64,000 nt of DNA. Origin: Bog-159 sp050008575. Its GTDB lineage: Bacteria > Acidobacteriota > Terriglobia > Bryobacterales > Bryobacteraceae. A program made the translations under genes and the position numbers. The stretch lies in the NCBI GenBank assembly GCA_050008575.1, contig JBEKMJ010000002.1, forward strand, positions 155,484 to 219,483. Direction: 5' to 3'. Below, piece by piece: positions 61,820-64,000 of the stretch (positions within the stretch are counted from its first letter, which is position 1; every line of letters begins with the position of its first letter). The notes beneath the pieces are model-generated. The model did not search any database, had not been told where the DNA came from, and saw only the letters and a list, made by a program, of their open reading frames with translations.

Positions 61820-62389
61820 ATGACCTGTCTGCCGGATCTGCTGTGGGAATCGAAAGAAGGCTCGCCGTCCGCTTCCGAACCGGCGTTTCTGAACCAGGTC
61901 TACGATGAGTTGCATCGCTTGGCCTCGTCCCTGCTGCGTCATGAACGGGCCGCCCACACCCTGCAAACCTCCGCGCTGGTGAACGAGGCTTTCTTGCGGC
62001 TCTCGGCGGCGCATTCGCTGCGCGTGGAGGACCGCCAGCACTTCCTGCGGATCGCCGCCCATTCCATGCGCCAGATCCTGATCGATTACGCCCGCGGCCG
62101 GCATGCCCAAAAGCGCGACGGCCTGGCGCGCGTCGATCTGGAGGACTGCCAGACGGAACTGATTTCAACCGAGAGGACGGAGGATTTCGTGGCGCTGGAT
62201 GCCGCTCTCGACCGCTTGGCAAAGATGGATGCGCGGCAGGCGCAGATCGTCGAATTGCGATTCTTCGCCGGGCTATCGGTGGAAGAGACGGCGGAGAATC
62301 TGGGCATCTGCGAAAAGACCGTCAAGCGCGACTGGGCGGTCGCGCGCGCCTGGCTGCGCGGGGCCATCGAAGGCAGCCGCGACGCATGA
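61820..62389 (+). CDS. ECF-type RNA polymerase sigma factor (Sig-70_X6 group)
   Basis: A 189-residue sigma factor. Region 2 is in LNQVYDELHRLASSLLRHERAAHTLQTSALVNEAFLRL and FLRIAAHSMRQILIDYARGRHAQKR; region 4 is in LDRLAKMDARQAQIVELRFFAGLSVEETAENLGICEKTVKRDWAVARAWL. The HTLQTSALVNEA signature is that of the acidobacterial/planctomycete Sig-70_X6 type. ATG 61820 follows GGGAAGGGAAAG. Its stop overlaps the kinase ATG (ATGA), so sigma factor and kinase are co-expressed. Confidence 0.88.
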   Translation: MTCLPDLLWESKEGSPSASEPAFLNQVYDELHRLASSLLRHERAAHTLQTSALVNEAFLRLSAAHSLRVEDRQHFLRIAAHSMRQILIDYARGRHAQKRDGLARVDLEDCQTELISTERTEDFVALDAALDRLAKMDARQAQIVELRFFAGLSVEETAENLGICEKTVKRDWAVARAWLRGAIEGSRDA

Positions 62390-64000
62390 CCGGCTCCGAT
62401 CCGGAGTCGCCCGCCTGGCAGCGCGTGAAGGAAGTCTTCGCGGAGGCCAGCGACCTGCCGGTCGAAGCGCGGGCCGCCTGCGTGCATCGATCCGCCGCGG
62501 GCGACCAGGCGGTGGAACGCGAGGTTCTGCGGCTACTTCACCTTGATGCGGGCGCGGAAGAATGGCTGGATGGCTTGCGGCCACCCACCGAAGTGGTGCA
62601 ATCGGCCGCCGATTTGCACGCCTTTTTCCCTGGCCAGATGCTCGCCGCGCGGTACGAAATCCAGCAGTTCCTGGCGGTAGGCGGCATGGGCGAGGTTTAC
62701 AGCGCGCACGATCTGCAGCTTGATCAGCGCATCGCCATCAAGGTGATCGCCGGCGAACTGGCCACCGCCGACCAGGTCTCCTTATTGAAGCGTGAGGTGC
62801 AGGCCGCGCGCCGCATTCAGCACGCCAACGTCTGCCGCGTCTTCGACCTGGTGCAGACCGAAGTGGCGCGCGGCCGCAGCGCCGTCTTCCTGACGATGGA
62901 GTTGCTGGAAGGCGCAACGCTCAGCCAGAAGCTGCACCGCGAGGGCGCGCTCACCGAGCGGCAGGCCATGCCGCTGATCCGGCAGATGGTGGCGGCGCTC
63001 GCGGCCGCGCACCAGGCTGGTGTGATCCACGGCGACTTCAAAAGCTCCAACGTGATGATCGTGCCGCGCGAGGGCGGATCGGCGCGCGCGGTGGTCACCG
63101 ACTTCGGCCTGGCGCGGCGGCTGGCGCCGGGACGCGGGCAGACGCTGCTATCGGTGTCGAAGAGCAGCCTGGCCGGCTACGGCACCCCCGCCTACATGTC
63201 GCCGGAACAGATCCAGGGTGGGAAGGCCAGCCAGGCGGCCGATGTCTACGCGCTGGGAGTGGTGCTCTATGAGATGCTCACCGGCGAGTTGCCCTACGGG
63301 GAAGATTCGCCACTGGCCATGGCAGTAAAGAAATCGCGCGAACCACCGGTGGCGCCGGAATCGCTGTCTCCGGCGCTGCGGCGTACGTGGTCCGCCGCGA
63401 TCCTCAGGTGCATGGCGGCGGAACCGAGCAGGCGATTTGCCGATGTGCGCGAGGTGCTGACGCACCTGGAGACGCGCACCCGCAGAGGGTTGTGGTGGAA
63501 GCTGATCCGGCGCCGGAATCGCCGGTTGCTGCGCATCGCTGCGGTGACGGCGTGGGTGGTGGCCGCACTGTTCTTGGCGCGCTGGCTGTGGCCGGCCGAA
63601 CCCGGCGCGCAAGCCGTCACGGATTGGCAGCAGGGCGTCTACGATCTGCAAGCCGGCGAACCGGTGGCTGCGGCGCGGCGGCTGGAGCGGGCCATCGCCC
63701 AGCATCGGCTCCCGCCGGTAGCGCACGCGTATCTCGCATGGGCGTGGCACGAATTGGGATTCACCGCCAAGGCCGAAGCGGAGTTGGCGAACTCGCGGCG
63801 GAAACCGCTGCAACCCGAAACGGATCGCCAGTTTGAAGAGGCTGCCGCGGCCGAATTGCGTGGACAGCCTCAGCAGGCGCGCGCGATCCTGGCGCGGCGC
63901 GGTGTGCTGGCCGATCTGGCGTTCATCGACGATCAACTGGGCCGGCCCACGGCGGCAGACGAGTGGAAACAGGTGGCGGCGCAGTTTCCGAATCATCCGG
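62386..64000 (+). CDS. Membrane serine/threonine protein kinase (3' end beyond the window edge)
   Basis: At least 538 residues of a Pkn-type kinase, open to the edge. Gly-rich loop FLAVGGMGEVYSA, Lys in AIKVIAGE, catalytic loop HGDFKSSNVMIV (HGD instead of HRD), DFGLARRL and GTPAYMSPEQIQGGKAS. A membrane helix near 385-405 (LLRIAAVTAWVVAALFLARWLW) is followed by a TPR-like region (AARRLERAIAQHRLPPVAHAYLAWAWHELGF). The N-terminal 85 residues are a short helical module common to kinases paired with ECF sigma factors. It starts in overlap with the sigma gene, so it probably phosphorylates or controls that factor's pathway. Confidence 0.85.
   Translation, partial: MTGSDPESPAWQRVKEVFAEASDLPVEARAACVHRSAAGDQAVEREVLRLLHLDAGAEEWLDGLRPPTEVVQSAADLHAFFPGQMLAARYEIQQFLAVGGMGEVYSAHDLQLDQRIAIKVIAGELATADQVSLLKREVQAARRIQHANVCRVFDLVQTEVARGRSAVFLTMELLEGATLSQKLHREGALTERQAMPLIRQMVAALAAAHQAGVIHGDFKSSNVMIVPREGGSARAVVTDFGLARRLAPGRGQTLLSVSKSSLAGYGTPAYMSPEQIQGGKASQAADVYALGVVLYEMLTGELPYGEDSPLAMAVKKSREPPVAPESLSPALRRTWSAAILRCMAAEPSRRFADVREVLTHLETRTRRGLWWKLIRRRNRRLLRIAAVTAWVVAALFLARWLWPAEPGAQAVTDWQQGVYDLQAGEPVAAARRLERAIAQHRLPPVAHAYLAWAWHELGFTAKAEAELANSRRKPLQPETDRQFEEAAAAELRGQPQQARAILARRGVLADLAFIDDQLGRPTAADEWKQVAAQFPNHP

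Overview
The window reads as chromosome of a high-GC, free-living soil-type bacterium, most likely an acidobacterium of the Solibacter/Bryobacter kind. This is an inference. It rests on the mix of features: many secreted proteins of unknown function, TPR and PEP-CTERM proteins, an ECF sigma factor fused by overlap to a Ser/Thr kinase gene, a two-domain isocitrate dehydrogenase, several sensor kinases, and intergenic spaces filled with GC-rich tandem hairpins. No rRNA, tRNA, CRISPR array, prophage or intact insertion sequence was seen.

Layout. 1-8.5 kb: a secreted protein that runs off the left edge, with a sigma-70 promoter and a structured leader resembling a class I cyclic-di-GMP riboswitch, then addB-addA (double-strand-break repair). 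8.6-17.6 kb: a DUF4331 protein with two TPR proteins, a pentapeptide-repeat membrane protein, a CBM9-like protein, a one-heme secreted protein and a MetE-like enzyme. 17.8-26.6 kb: a PAS histidine kinase with a response regulator that seems to start at ACG, a lower-GC block flanked by a broken copy of the alarmone hydrolase gene start, the intact hydrolase, Mrp ATPase, a secreted amidase and a toxin-antitoxin pair. 26.6-34.2 kb: an amidohydrolase, two decayed genes (yceH and a crotonase), a chemoreceptor, DedA, DUF4139, YjbQ and a lone receiver protein.

34.3-44.7 kb is the most coherent functional block: tyrosine autokinase, ExeA-like ATPase, Wzz-type chain-length protein, a PEP-CTERM protein with a near-perfect sigma-54 promoter, the TPR lipoprotein PrsT, then a PilZ protein, a histidine kinase and an NtrC-type sigma-54 activator. 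Together they look like the polymerisation-control and regulatory half of an exosortase (XrtA/PEP-CTERM) exopolysaccharide locus whose sortase and glycosyltransferases lie outside the window.

45-51 kb carries metabolic genes (icd, purE, menaquinone methyltransferase, aroB), a methyltransferase relic, a STAS protein and a GH18 enzyme. 51-64 kb holds a two-component system, secreted and kelch proteins, a DUF2971 protein, a signal peptidase I homologue whose catalytic Ser is Ala, a large S74-type surface protein, and a sigma factor/kinase pair cut by the right edge.

Two window-wide patterns stand out. Short paired-hairpin repeats sit in most intergenic gaps, once inside addB and once supplying a stop codon. 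About eleven genes have a -10-like hexamer only 6-7 bases before the start codon, suggesting leaderless mRNAs.
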